A DNA stretch of 64,000 nt from Neobacillus sp. PS3-12. GTDB lineage: Bacteria > Bacillota > Bacilli > Bacillales > Cytobacillaceae. Below are positions 46,903 through 56,380 of the stretch, in pieces; position 1 is the first letter of the stretch, and each line of letters opens with the position of its first letter. A program made the position numbers and the translations under genes. The notes under the pieces were generated by a model. It saw only the letters and a program-made list of their open reading frames with translations, ran no database searches and was not told the DNA's origin. The DNA is taken from the NCBI RefSeq assembly GCF_030915385.1, contig NZ_CP133268.1, positions 1,612,001-1,676,000 on the forward strand, given 5' to 3'.

Positions 46903-47286
46903 TTAATCTTCTTTAATCATTTCTTCATACTGTTCTGGTGTTAACAGTTTATCTACTTCACTTAGATCTGTAGGCTCAATCACAATCATCCAGGCCTTTT
47001 CGTATGGAGACTCATTTACAAATTCAGGGCTATCATTTAAATCTTCATTTACTTCGATAATCTTCCCGCTAACAGGAGCATAAAGTTCTGAAACAGTTTT
47101 AACAGATTCAACACTGCCAAACGGTGCATCAGCTGTTACTTCTGTGCCAACTTCAGGAAGCTCAACAAAAACGATATCCCCTAGTTCTGACTGAGCAAAT
47201 TCAGTAATCCCAACTCTTACTTTCTCACCTTCTACTTTTACCCACTCATGCTCTTCGGAATACCGTAAATCTTTTGGTGTACTCAT
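46903..47286 (-). CDS. gcvH: Glycine cleavage system H protein
   Basis: The lipoyl-carrying shuttle of the glycine cleavage system. The 127-residue protein has the lipoylation loop [18 protein letters not shown] with the acceptor lysine near residue 63. In bacilli GcvH also serves as the relay from which lipoyl groups are passed to other dehydrogenases, and LipA (28.6 kb) acts in the same route. The other gcv genes are not adjacent, as in B. subtilis. No glycine riboswitch was seen upstream. Confidence 0.95.
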   Translation of the reverse strand: MSTPKDLRYSEEHEWVKVEGEKVRVGITEFAQSELGDIVFVELPEVGTEVTADAPFGSVESVKTVSELYAPVSGKIIEVNEDLNDSPEFVNESPYEKAWMIVIEPTDLSEVDKLLTPEQYEEMIKED

Positions 47287-47448
47287 TCAAAATCCCTCCG
47301 TTAGTAAAATATTTATTTCGCACTGTATGTATCCTAACCTGCAACAGCAATGATGATACAACCAGTGCATCCGATAAGATCCACTCTTCTAGCAGGATAC
47401 TCCCTGAAGCAAGAGCTTCACATTATCAATCATTTTAAGATAGCTGCA

Positions 47449-47805
47449 TTACAGCCATGTTTTTTCGAAGCTCTCTTCATTAAACCCGACTGTTACCTTT
47501 TCACCATCAGTCAAAATCGGTCTTTTGATTAGCATGCCATCACTTGCCAGTAAATCAAGAAGTTCTTGTTCCGAACTTGTTTTTACTTTATCCTTTAAGC
47601 CCAATTCGCGATATTTTTGACCGCTGGTATTAAAGAACTTGTTTATAGGAAGTCCGCTTTTTTGGTAGAAATCTTCAAGCTCCACACGAGTTGGCGGATG
47701 TTCAACAATATGTATTTCTTGATAGGAAAGCTGATGGTCATCCAGCCATTTTTTTGCTTTTCGGCAGGTACCGCATTTGGGATACCAGTAAAAAGTTAAC
47801 CCCAT
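47449..47805 (-). CDS. yusI: ArsC/Spx family protein YusI
   Basis: A 118-residue thioredoxin-fold protein of the ArsC/Spx superfamily, matching B. subtilis YusI. YPKCGTCRKAKKWL carries the redox CxxC near residue 8, and LIKRPILTDGEKVTVGF is the conserved Arg-Pro loop. It lacks Spx's RNA-polymerase-specific residues as far as visible and lacks ars neighbours, so a glutaredoxin- or reductase-like role is more likely. Start ATG 47805 follows GGTGAAAAGG. Confidence 0.87.
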   Translation of the reverse strand: MGLTFYWYPKCGTCRKAKKWLDDHQLSYQEIHIVEHPPTRVELEDFYQKSGLPINKFFNTSGQKYRELGLKDKVKTSSEQELLDLLASDGMLIKRPILTDGEKVTVGFNEESFEKTWL

Positions 47806-47963
47806 CCTTTTCACCACTTTCATTTCCAATTACAAGAGCTCCATTGAAATAGTATCATAATAAAAAATAATTTCCTAACATCATGAAAATTAAACGTTAA
47901 TGCACATATGAAAAAACTTTCGACTTTTTTAGAGTGAATTCCTTCTTTATTGAGGAAAAAATT

Positions 47964-48019
47964 TAAAAAGAAAGTCTATGTCATTGAACCAGCGATGTAG
48001 CCAATTCAATGACATAGAC
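47964..48019 (-). terminator. Terminator of the fad operon
   Basis: GTCTATGTCATTGAA and TTCAATGACATAGAC form a perfect 15-base stem with a 16-base loop; on the minus strand TTTCTTTTTAAATTTTTTCC follows. Confidence 0.85.
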
Positions 48020-48026
48020 CACGTTT

Positions 48027-49805
48027 TTAAACCATAAACCGCTCAGCTGCAATGAGTTGATCAGCTGCTTCTCTCTTTTTGGCAATAACATTGGTTGGCG
48101 TATGGCGGGTAAATTTACGAAGTGCCGAGATTAACATTCTTAACGTATCACCTTGTTCAGTCGCTACTAACGTTTCCTTGGCATGCTGCTCAATTTCATT
48201 GAATGCTTCCTGACAGAAAATCTGCGTATACAGGAGCTTCTGCTTACTTTTTTCCAATCCAGCCTTTTCAATTGCCTTTTCCGTTCGTAGAACAACAGAT
48301 TCCATTGCATAGGCGTTAGAAACAATGTCAGCGATATTGGCTAATATTTCCTGTTCTTGTTCGAGAGCTTTGCCGTATTTTTGAACAGCGAGCCCTAATG
48401 CCAACAAACCAATTTTCTTTGCATTCCTGACAAGATAGGTTTCTTGTGCTAAAGCTTCATCACTCGGTTCCTCAGGGATGAGCATCATCAGTTCTTCCTG
48501 CAGGCTTTGAGCTTTTTGCAATAATGGCAGCTGCCCCTTTAGAGCTTTTCGGATATAGGTGCCTGGCACGAGAAGACGGTTAATTTCATTGGTTCCTTCA
48601 AAAATTCGATTGATCCGCGAATCGCGATACGCTCTTTCAATCTCGTATTCATTCATATAGCCATACCCGCCATGAATTTGTACTCCTTCATCGACTACAT
48701 AATCGAGCGTCTCGGAAGCAAAAAATTTATTCAATGAACATTCAATCGCATATTCGGAAATCGCATCTGCAATCTCCTTTATGCTGGCGTTTTCGGAAAG
48801 CAAGCTCATCCTGTCTTCGAATAATCCAACTGTACGATAAACAGAGCTTTCTGTTGCGTATAGTTTGGAGGCCATCGTTGCGAATTTTTCCTTCGTTAAA
48901 TTAAATTGGGAGATCGGTGTATTAAATTGCTGGCGTCCGTTTGCATATTTGATCGTGATACCAAGCGCATGCTTTGCCGCCCCAACTGCCCCAACTCCCA
49001 GCTTATAACGGCCGATATTTAAAATGTTAAAGGCAATGACATGACCCCTTCCAGGTTCACCAAGGAGATTTTCAACAGGAACAGGTACATCTTCAAGAAT
49101 CAAGGTTCTAGTCGATGACCCCTTAAGCCCCATTTTCTTTTCTTCTCCCCCTGTTGAAACACCTTTGAAGTCCCGTTCCACAATAAAGGCTGAAAAATGT
49201 TGACCATCAATTTTCGCGTAAACGGTAAAAACATCTGCAAATCCAGAGTTGGTAATCCACTGTTTTTCTCCATTTAAAAGATAATGTGTACCGTCCGCAT
49301 TTAGCTTTGCGGTTGTTCTTGCTCCAAGCGCATCCGAGCCTGATCCTGGTTCAGTCAAGGCATATGCAGCAATTTTTTCACCGCTGGCAAGCTCCGGCAA
49401 ATACTTTTGCTTTTGCTGTTCGTTGCCAAATAGGATGATTGGCAATGAGCCAATTCCCACATGTGCCCCGTGTGTGATTGAAAAGCCTCCAGCCCGAGCC
49501 ATTTTTTCAGTAATTAAGCTTGAGCTGATTTTATCCAACCCTAATCCGCCATACTCCTCTGGGACATCGGCACATAATAAACCAAGTTCCCCAGCTTGTT
49601 TTAATAGTTTTACTGAACGATCAAATTCATGATTTTCGATATATTCAACTTGAGGCATGACCTCTTTTTCGATAAAATCCTCGGTCACCTTCGCAATCAT
49701 TTTTTGCTCATCAGTATAATCTTCAGGGGTAAACACTCGCTGAAAGGAAATATCCTCAATCAAAAAGCTGCCGCCTTTTATGACTTTATCTGTTTGCTTT
49801 GACAT
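48027..49805 (-). CDS. fadE: Acyl-CoA dehydrogenase FadE
   Basis: An FAD enzyme for the first step of fatty-acid beta-oxidation. The 592-residue protein has the core ACAD domain with YALTEPGSGSDALGART (near residue 150), GIQFNT-type substrate helix (NGRQQFNTPISQFN) and the C-terminal signature GGYGYMNEYEIERAYRD, plus an extra C-terminal helical domain of about 190 residues as in B. subtilis FadE (YusJ). It is the last gene of the fadNAE operon, 26 bp after fadA, and ends at a strong terminator. The ATG follows GGAGG. Confidence 0.95.
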   Translation of the reverse strand: MSKQTDKVIKGGSFLIEDISFQRVFTPEDYTDEQKMIAKVTEDFIEKEVMPQVEYIENHEFDRSVKLLKQAGELGLLCADVPEEYGGLGLDKISSSLITEKMARAGGFSITHGAHVGIGSLPIILFGNEQQKQKYLPELASGEKIAAYALTEPGSGSDALGARTTAKLNADGTHYLLNGEKQWITNSGFADVFTVYAKIDGQHFSAFIVERDFKGVSTGGEEKKMGLKGSSTRTLILEDVPVPVENLLGEPGRGHVIAFNILNIGRYKLGVGAVGAAKHALGITIKYANGRQQFNTPISQFNLTKEKFATMASKLYATESSVYRTVGLFEDRMSLLSENASIKEIADAISEYAIECSLNKFFASETLDYVVDEGVQIHGGYGYMNEYEIERAYRDSRINRIFEGTNEINRLLVPGTYIRKALKGQLPLLQKAQSLQEELMMLIPEEPSDEALAQETYLVRNAKKIGLLALGLAVQKYGKALEQEQEILANIADIVSNAYAMESVVLRTEKAIEKAGLEKSKQKLLYTQIFCQEAFNEIEQHAKETLVATEQGDTLRMLISALRKFTRHTPTNVIAKKREAADQLIAAERFMV

Positions 49806-49831
49806 TATTTTTCCTCCTCATCAAGGGAAAT

Positions 49832-51007
49832 CTACAACAATTCAAAGACGCCGGCAGCACCCATCCCGCCGCCAATACACATCGTCACCACTCCAAATTG
49901 CTCATTGCGGCGTTTCATTTCATGGAGAAGCGTTAAGCTCAACTTTGTACCCGTACAGCCAAGTGGATGCCCCAGGGCAATCGCCCCACCATTGACATTT
50001 ACTTTTTCTTCATCAAGCCCTAATTCACGAATGACCTGGATGGCCTGCGAAGCAAAAGCTTCATTCAGTTCAAATAGGCCAATATCGGAAATTTCCAGTC
50101 CAGCCAGCTTCAAGGCTTTGGGTATCGCTACAACCGGACCGACTCCCATAATTTCCGGTGGAACTCCTCCAACTGCAAACGACCTGAATTTTGCCATTGG
50201 CTTAAGCCCGAGTGATTCGGCTTTTTCACGGTCCATGACCATCACAGCCGCTGCGCCATCACTTGTTTGTGAAGCATTACCTGCTGTTACACTGCCTGTT
50301 ATGGAAAAGGCCGGGCGAAGTTTTGCGAGTGTCTGCAAATTCGTATCAGGCCGAACCCCTTCGTCTTGGGAAAATTGAATGGTTTTTTCGACTAATTTAT
50401 TGTCATTACCGACTGAACGAATGGTTACATCAACGGGTACAATTTCATCAACAAATTTGCCTTCCCGAATGGCTTTAGCAGCCTTTTGATGACTCGAGAC
50501 AGCAAACGCATCCTGGTCTTCCCGTGATATACCATACTTTTTAGCCACTTGTTCGGCTGTATGCCCCATACTCATATAATATTGCGGCGCAGTTTCCGCT
50601 AATTTCACGTTTGGACGAATCACATGGCCCATCATTGGCACAAGACTCATCGATTCAGCCCCGCCCGCTATGGCAGTATCAATTTGTCCGATGATAATTC
50701 CCTGTGCAGCATAGGCGATTGATTGAAGACCTGAAGAACAGTAACGATTGATGGTGATTGCTGGAACTGTATGCGGCAGACCGGCTAAAGCACCAATGGT
50801 TCGGGCCATGTTCATTCCCTGTTCGGCCTCAGGCATAGCACAGCCAATAATTAAATCATCTAGAATCCCCTCATAATTTCCTGCCCGTTTCAAGGTTTCT
50901 TTCACAACGAGTGCCCCTAAATCATCAGGTCGAACGCTAGCAAGTGTTCCTTTTTTTGCTTTCCCCACAGGGGTTCTTGCACCCGCAACAATGACCGCTT
51001 CTCTCAT
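49832..51007 (-). CDS. fadA: Acetyl-CoA C-acyltransferase (thiolase) FadA
   Basis: The thiolase of beta-oxidation, splitting 3-ketoacyl-CoA. The 391-residue protein has the nucleophile C90 in INRYCSSGLQ, the conserved GGAESMS, His in ALGHPLGCTG near residue 347, and the second catalytic Cys in MCIGGGMGAAG near residue 377. It matches B. subtilis FadA (YusK). In the operon it is separated from fadN by an unusual 880-bp tandem-repeat region. Start ATG follows GAGAGGG. Confidence 0.95.
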   Translation of the reverse strand: MREAVIVAGARTPVGKAKKGTLASVRPDDLGALVVKETLKRAGNYEGILDDLIIGCAMPEAEQGMNMARTIGALAGLPHTVPAITINRYCSSGLQSIAYAAQGIIIGQIDTAIAGGAESMSLVPMMGHVIRPNVKLAETAPQYYMSMGHTAEQVAKKYGISREDQDAFAVSSHQKAAKAIREGKFVDEIVPVDVTIRSVGNDNKLVEKTIQFSQDEGVRPDTNLQTLAKLRPAFSITGSVTAGNASQTSDGAAAVMVMDREKAESLGLKPMAKFRSFAVGGVPPEIMGVGPVVAIPKALKLAGLEISDIGLFELNEAFASQAIQVIRELGLDEEKVNVNGGAIALGHPLGCTGTKLSLTLLHEMKRRNEQFGVVTMCIGGGMGAAGVFELL

Positions 51008-51039
51008 CTCGTTCCCTCTCTTTCTCTATCAATCTTAAT

Positions 51040-51870
51040 TTATCCGTAAATTTCACTTGTTTATCCGAACTTTTCCTCGATATATCCGAACTTTTCGGTT
51101 GTATTTCCGAACTCCCTGATTTATCCGTAAACTTTACCTTTTATCCGAACATTTCTCGATATATCCGAACTTTTCGGTAGTATTTCCGAACTCTTTGATT
51201 TATCCGTAAACTTTACCTTTTATCCGAACATTTCTCGATATATCCGAACTTTTCGGTAGTATTTCCGAACTCCCTGATTTATCCGTAAACTTCATCTTTT
51301 TATCCGAACTTTTCCTCGATTTATCTGAACTTTTCGGTAGTATTTCCGCACTCTTTGATTTATCCGTAAACTTTTCCTTTTTATCCGAACTTTTCCTCGA
51401 TATATCCGAACTTTTCGGTAGTATTTCCGAACTCCCTGATTTATCCGTAAACTTTACCTTTTATCCGAACATTTCTCGATATATCCGAACTTTTTGGTAG
51501 TATTTCCGAACTCCCTGATTTATCCGTAAACTTCATCTTTTTATCCGAACTTTTCCTCGATTTATCTGAACTTTTCGGTAGTATTTCCAACTCTTTGATT
51601 TATCCGTAACTTTTCCTTTTTATCCGAACTTTTCCTCGATATATCCGAACTTTTCGGTAGTATTTCCGAACTCCCTGATTTATCCGTAAACTTTACCTTT
51701 TATCCGAACTTTTCCTCGATATATCCGAACTTTTCGGTAGTATTTCCGAACTCCCTGATTTATCCGTAAACTTTACCTTTTTATCCGAACATTTCACCCT
51801 TTTTTCAGTACACTTTTATCCTTTTTCCGCACTCCCTGTTATATCCGTAAACTTCACAAGTTTATCCGAA
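51040..51870. repeat. Higher-order tandem repeat between fadN and fadA
   Basis: About ten units of 79-81 bp start at roughly 51040, 51121, 51200, 51279, 51360, 51441, 51520, 51600, 51680 and 51760. Each unit is made of four subunits of about 20 bp built on ATCCGTAAAC, ATCCGAACA, ATCCGAACTT and TTTCCGAACT. Within the third subunit CCGAA-CTT-TTCGG forms a small hairpin, so the array could fold into a regular chain of stems. The unit length is not a multiple of three and no long open frame crosses it. No IS ends or coding remnants are visible. Function unknown. Confidence 0.95.
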
Positions 51871-51888
51871 AAAACCCTACCTTTTTAG

Positions 51889-54260
51889 TTAATTTCTAAG
51901 TGGTTTCCCCTTCAAAAGCATATGCTGCATCCGCTGCTGTGTCTTCAGTTCACCTACTAAACTTAAAAATGCCTCTCTTTCCAAATCGAGCAAATACTGT
52001 TCGTCAACTTCTGTTCCATATGGAACATTCCCGCCTGCAAGTACGAATGCCAGTTTTTTTGCAATCTTAAAATCGTAATCAGAAATATATCCAGACAAGA
52101 ACATGGCTTGTGCCCCTAGCATCAATGTTGCATAACCTGTATCCCCGACCACTGGAACTTTTTTACGTGTCCTAGGTTTATAGCCTTTTTCATATAAAGT
52201 AAGAACCGCTTGCTTCGCGTCATATAGTAAGTGGTCACCATTTACACTGATTCCATCCGCTAATCCAAGGAAGTTATTTTCACGGGCTTCCTCAGCAGAG
52301 GTAGATACCTTTGCTAAGGCAATCGTTTCAAATACCTTATTGACAACCTTTTGCAGATCAACTTCCACACCGTTTGGAATTCTTTCTAAATGTTTTATAT
52401 AAAGCTCCTTGTTTCCGCCGCCGCCTGGAATGACGCCAACACCGGTTTCTACCAGTCCCATATACGATTCCGATGCTGCTTGAATATAAGAAGCAGGCAG
52501 GCAAACCTCAGCACCACCACCTAAAGTCATCGCAAACGGCGCTGCCACCACCGGCTTTGAACTGTATTTAATTTTCATCATGGCCTGCTGAAAATGACGA
52601 ACAACCAATTCAAGCTCAAAGATATTATCATCCTGTGCTTCCATTAAAATCATTCCGAGATTGGCACCAACGCAGAAGTTTTTTCCCTGGTTGCCAATCA
52701 CAAGCCCTTTGTAGTTTTTTTCTACTTCATCAACTGCAAAATTAATCATTTGAATAATATCTAAACCTATGGCATTATTCGGCGAGTGGAATTCCAGAAG
52801 GGCTACCCCATCCCCGACGTCGATAAGGCTTGCGCCACTGTTCTTTTTAATAACTCCCTTTTGACTTTTCATTTGTTGAAGATCGATACATTTTGGATTC
52901 GTTTCAACAGGTTTGTATTCTCCATTTTGGTAAAAATAAAGATTGCCTTGGTCTTCCTTATAAAATGAAGTAAACCCTTTTTCAAGCATTTCCGATATCC
53001 AACCCGAATTTCCTCCCCAAGTTCCTTCATTCGCCAATAGGACTTTTCCAGGCCAATGGCATCCCATGTTTCAAATGGGCCCAACTCCCAGCCAAACCCC
53101 CATTTCATTGCACGATCAATGGCAACCAAATCATCTGCAATTGTTCCTAATAGTGCAGCCGAATAACGAAGTACTGGGCTGAAAATATTCCATAGCAGGT
53201 TACTGGCGCGATCCTCGGCATAGATGAGCGCTTTCAATTTATTGGAAAGTCCTTTAACCTGCTCTGCCTGTGTTTTTAGCTTCTTTCGCGGCCCATATTC
53301 TAATGTATGTGGATCAAGTTCAAGAATTTCTTTTCCTTTTTTCAAAAAGAAACCTTGCCCTGTCTTACTTCCCAACCAGTCCTTTTCAAGCATTTTTTCC
53401 ATAAATTCCGGTACTTGAAATACTTCTTTTTCCTTTCCCTCAACCTGCTGATAGACATTTCGGGCGACATGGATAAACGTATCAAGTCCAACCACATCGA
53501 GGGTTCGAAACGTAGCACTTTTTGGACGGCCAATAAGCGGGCCAGTAACGGAATCCACCTCACCAACGCTGAATCCTCCGTCAAGCATTTCCCTTAAAGT
53601 CACCAGCAAGCCATACGTCCCAATCCGATTGGCAATAAAGTTAGGCGTATCTTTAGCAACAACCACACCTTTTCCGAGAACATCCTCGCCAAACTTCTTC
53701 ACGAAGGACAGTACTTCTGATGATGTGTATGGTGTAGGAATGATCTCCAACAATTTAAGGTATCGAGGCGGATTGAAAAAATGGGTCCCCAGAAAATGCT
53801 TTTGAAAATCCTTCGATCTGCCTTCCACCATCGCTTCTACTGAAATACCCGATGTATTTGAACTGATAATACTTCCAGGCTTTCGGTATTGATCTACCTT
53901 TTCAAAAACTTGCCTTTTTACTTCCAACCTTTCAACAACTACTTCAATGACCCAATCAACTTCGTTTAATCTAGTGAGATCGTCTTCTAAATTTCCTGCT
54001 TCAATAAGGCTAAGATTGCTTTTGACTGTTAATGGAGCAGGTTTCTGTTTCTCCAAACTTTTTAATGCTCGTGTGCTGATACGATTGCGCACTCTCTTGT
54101 CAGAAAGGGTTAATCCCAGTGCTTTTTCTTCATCTGTTAATTCCTTAGGAACGATATCGAGTAACAATGTTGGAATTCCTATATTAGCTAAATGAGCAGC
54201 AATTCCCGAGCCCATTACTCCAGATCCCAAAACAGCAGCTTTCCGAATCGATTGGATCAA
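51889..54260 (-). pseudogene. fadN: 3-hydroxyacyl-CoA dehydrogenase/enoyl-CoA hydratase FadN, split by one frameshift
   Basis: The bifunctional beta-oxidation enzyme. The first frame (from TTG 54260, GGAGGAGGA upstream) has the NAD site VLGSGVMGSGIAAHLAN and the dehydrogenase core FFNPPRYLKLLEI, up to GPFETWDAIGLEK. The second frame (to 51889) continues as GWISEMLEKGFTSFYKE and the crotonase domain (FHSPNNAIGLDII, GNQGKNFCVGANL, GGGAEVCLPA). The break is at about 53003, where one base is missing in ATTCGGGTTGG. Everything else is intact and collinear with B. subtilis FadN (YusL). This may be a sequencing indel. Confidence 0.9.
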
Positions 54261-54281
54261 ATCGTCTCCTCCTCCATTTTT

Positions 54282-54299
54282 TGAATGAATACTCATTCA
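54282..54299. promoter_or_regulatory. FadR operator of the fadNAE operon
   Basis: TGAATGAATACTCATTCA is an exact match to the Bacillus FadR (TetR-type, long-chain acyl-CoA responsive) consensus TGAATGA-N4-TCATTCA. It lies 22 bp before the fadN start and just downstream of the proposed -10, where a repressor would block initiation. Confidence 0.88.
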
Positions 54300-54315
54300 T
54301 TTTCTAGTTACTATA

Positions 54316-54344
54316 AATATAGAATATTTTAAATATTTACGCAA
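54316..54344 (-). promoter_or_regulatory. SigA-type promoter of fadNAE
   Basis: On the minus strand -35 TTGCGT (54339-54344) and -10 TATATT (54316-54321) are 17 bp apart. The FadR box starts 16 bp past the -10. Confidence 0.6.
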
Positions 54345-54435
54345 TTAAAACATAACAATGGAGAATAAGTTTTCCTTCACTGTTATATCATATGAATCAC
54401 TTTCAATGGGTATTCTATTTTTTGAGGTGATAAAC

Positions 54436-54570
54436 ATGGCGAGAGTGAAAAAGGACCCCTCCACAGCAGGTGTGAGTGCTGCAAGTGTAAAAGGTAACGC
54501 CGGCCCAAATGTTGAAGGCGACGGCGGAGGTAAAAGAAACAGCCAAAATAATCAATATAAAAGAAAATAA
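54436..54570 (+). CDS. yuzL: Small protein YuzL
   Basis: A 44-residue polar, Gly/Asn-rich protein (MARVKKDPSTAGVSAASVKG, then NAGPNVEGDGGGKRNSQN) that matches B. subtilis YuzL in length and sequence pattern. The composition is like that of small spore-associated proteins but no function is established. The ATG at 54436 follows GAGGTGAT; the open frame extends 26 codons upstream without a site. It is divergent from fadN and followed at once by a GC-rich repeat. Confidence 0.82.
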   Translation: MARVKKDPSTAGVSAASVKGNAGPNVEGDGGGKRNSQNNQYKRK

Positions 54571-54573
54571 AGA

Positions 54574-54695
54574 AAACTCGCCGATTGGCTAGCCCCTAAG
54601 GGCGAAGACAGAGGCGTAGTTGCACTTGCCAGGCTCGTGTCCTGTGGCACAAGCCTGACTAGGACATCCTGTCCGTCGTGCGACATAGGAAATTA
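54574..54695. repeat. GC-rich structured interspersed element downstream of yuzL
   Basis: About 120 bp, clearly richer in G and C than its surroundings and without an open frame. It contains GGCTCGTG pairing with CACAAGCC around a short loop, and the inverted repeat GGACATCCTGTCC. It looks like a known type of Bacillaceae intergenic repeat rather than a gene, though I cannot confirm copies elsewhere from this window. Confidence 0.55.
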
Positions 54696-54703
54696 GCTAA
54701 AAA

Positions 54704-54735
54704 AATGACCCTCCTACACAATGAGGGGTTCATTA
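54704..54735 (-). terminator. Terminator of fadM
   Basis: AATGACCCTC and GAGGGGTTCATT pair with a two-base bulge and a TTTTTT run follows on the minus strand. Confidence 0.7.
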
Positions 54736-54740
54736 CAACT

Positions 54741-55658
54741 CTATTTTTTGAAAATCCCTTTTAAAACAAAAGCCACGTTTGCAGGACGCTCGGCAAGCCG
54801 GCGCATAAAATATCCGTACCAATCTGTGCCAAACGGAACGTAGACCCTCATTTTATATCCTTCTTTCACCAATTCAAGCTGCCGCTCGGGACGAATCCCA
54901 TAAAGCATTTGAAATTCAAACTGGCCACTTGGAATTTGGTGAATCTTCACAAGCTCTTTGGTATACTCTATAATCCTTTCATCGTGTGTGGCAATCGAAG
55001 TAAAATTCCCGTTTAATAAATGTTTTTCGATAATCTTCTTAAAATTTTCATCCACGTCCCTTTTTTCAGGAAAAGCAACCTCAACGGATTCCTTATAGGC
55101 ACCCTTTACGAGACGCAAACAGGCTGTATATTCATTTAAATCCTCGATATCACTCATCGTACGAAATAAATAAGCCTGTAACACCGTACCAATATGGTCA
55201 TATTCCAATCTTAGGATTTTAAAGATATCCAGTGTTTTTTGGCAGCGTGTGTAATCTTCCATATCAATAGTAATAAAAACATTATTCTCTTTTGCTGCAT
55301 CAAGAATCCTGCGCATATTTTTCATAACAAGTTCTTCAGATATATCAAGCCCTAATGCAGTTAATTTAACCGAAACCTGTGAAGACAATTTTAACGAACC
55401 AATTCGTTTAATCACATCAATTGTCAGCTCAGTTGTTTGAAAAGCCTCTTCCCTGCTATCAACGAACTCACCTAAATAATCGAGGGTGACGTCCAAACCC
55501 TTTTGATTAAGCTCTTTAATGACCTTTACTACTTGATCCGTTGTCTCGCCAGCAACAAATCGTGTCGCTCCAAAACGTAATCCAAATTTCTTTGCGAGCT
55601 TTATCAGCATTTTATTTGTAGACAAAAAAAGGAAAAGGTTTTTTATCGTCTGATCCAT
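54741..55658 (-). CDS. fadM: Proline dehydrogenase family protein FadM (YusM)
   Basis: An FAD-dependent proline dehydrogenase-fold protein of 305 residues, (beta/alpha)8 barrel. VKLTALGLDIS, FITIDMEDYTRC, LRLVKGAYKES and ATHDERIIEY and the C-terminal RVYVPFGTDWYGYFMRRLAER (the substrate-carboxylate Arg pair) are conserved. It matches B. subtilis YusM, which stands next to fadN; its name reflects that location. Whether its substrate is proline is not proven here. Start ATG 55658 follows AAAGGGGG. Confidence 0.9.
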   Translation of the reverse strand: MDQTIKNLFLFLSTNKMLIKLAKKFGLRFGATRFVAGETTDQVVKVIKELNQKGLDVTLDYLGEFVDSREEAFQTTELTIDVIKRIGSLKLSSQVSVKLTALGLDISEELVMKNMRRILDAAKENNVFITIDMEDYTRCQKTLDIFKILRLEYDHIGTVLQAYLFRTMSDIEDLNEYTACLRLVKGAYKESVEVAFPEKRDVDENFKKIIEKHLLNGNFTSIATHDERIIEYTKELVKIHQIPSGQFEFQMLYGIRPERQLELVKEGYKMRVYVPFGTDWYGYFMRRLAERPANVAFVLKGIFKK

Positions 55659-55807
55659 TTTGCTTCCCCCTTTTGTAAACGGTATCAATATTAAGATATG
55701 CTTTTTTTGCTACACTCCATGTTTCATAAATAAAAATTTTAGAATTATTTTATCACTAATATTGTTTTTTGAATATAATCTAAAATTCACAATCTAATGA
55801 AATAAGA

Positions 55808-56057
55808 AAAGCGGAAGCGCCCGTTTAGCGACGTATGGACTGGAGCACACCGAGTGAGATAAGGTGAAACTTCAATCAGCGAATGCTTTTCTCGCTGATT
55901 GTTAGTTGAACCAATCGGGTTTTTACGGGCAGTTGAGAATCTACTGCCCGTTAATACTTGATAAAGGAAACACGAAGAGCGGAAGCGATTCGATGTTGAC
56001 TTATCGTAGGGAGGTGGGTGAAGTACACTAGTCGCTGGGCGCTGGAGCTAGACATTA
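55808..56057. repeat. Long copy of the interspersed AGCGGAAGCGCCCG-type element
   Basis: The element begins AGCGGAAGCGCCCGTTTAGC and ends in CACTAGTCGCTGGGCGCTGG. Between them are two strong hairpins, CAATCAGCGA / TCGCTGATTG and ACGGGCAGT / ACTGCCCGT, and a second AGCGGAAGCG. The two ends match the 58-bp copy at 40.4 kb, so the central part is either inserted cargo or was lost there. No open frame. It fills the gap between fadM and yusU. Confidence 0.8.
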
Positions 56058-56060
56058 TAA

Positions 56061-56089
56061 AAAAAGCGGCACTCACTGGTCCGCTTTTT
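56061..56089. terminator. Terminator of yusU
   Basis: AAAAAGCGG and CCGCTTTTT form a perfect nine-base stem overlapping the yusU stop, with T-runs on both strands. Confidence 0.82.
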
Positions 56090-56339
56090 ACTTTAACTTT
56101 GATTTTCGATGCTGTTCATTCAATACTTTAACTTCATTCATAATCTCAATGATTCTGTTCTTCGCTTCAGGATACATGCCGTTCCAATGCTTGGCAAGTG
56201 CCGGCATTGTTTTAGCAATATGGCTATAGAGAGCATAGAACCTTACCTTTTCTTTTACAGCATCATCACTAGTCCCAACAAGAAGCTCACTATATTTTTC
56301 TAATAACGCATCAAATTGCTGCAAAAACTCTTTTTCCAT
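56088..56339 (-). CDS. yusU: YusU (DUF2573) protein
   Basis: An 83-residue helical protein with the DUF2573 core FYALYSHIAKTMPALAKHWN and the following conserved EIMNEVKVLNEQHR. It matches B. subtilis YusU. Function unknown. Start ATG 56339 follows AAGGAAGGTG; the GTG nine bases upstream is part of that ribosome site. It lies 42 bp after rodA on the same strand and may be read from its promoter. Confidence 0.83.
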   Translation of the reverse strand: MEKEFLQQFDALLEKYSELLVGTSDDAVKEKVRFYALYSHIAKTMPALAKHWNGMYPEAKNRIIEIMNEVKVLNEQHRKSKLK

Positions 56340-56380
56340 CTTAAACACCTTCCTTAAAAAAGCGAGGGAGTCCCTCGCCT

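Noticed and set aside
47287..47448. Glycine riboswitch upstream of gcvH.
   Set aside because: No tandem aptamer pattern is visible in this short gap.
51040..51870. CRISPR array as an explanation of the repeats between fadN and fadA.
   Set aside because: The whole unit repeats; there are no unique spacers and no cas genes.
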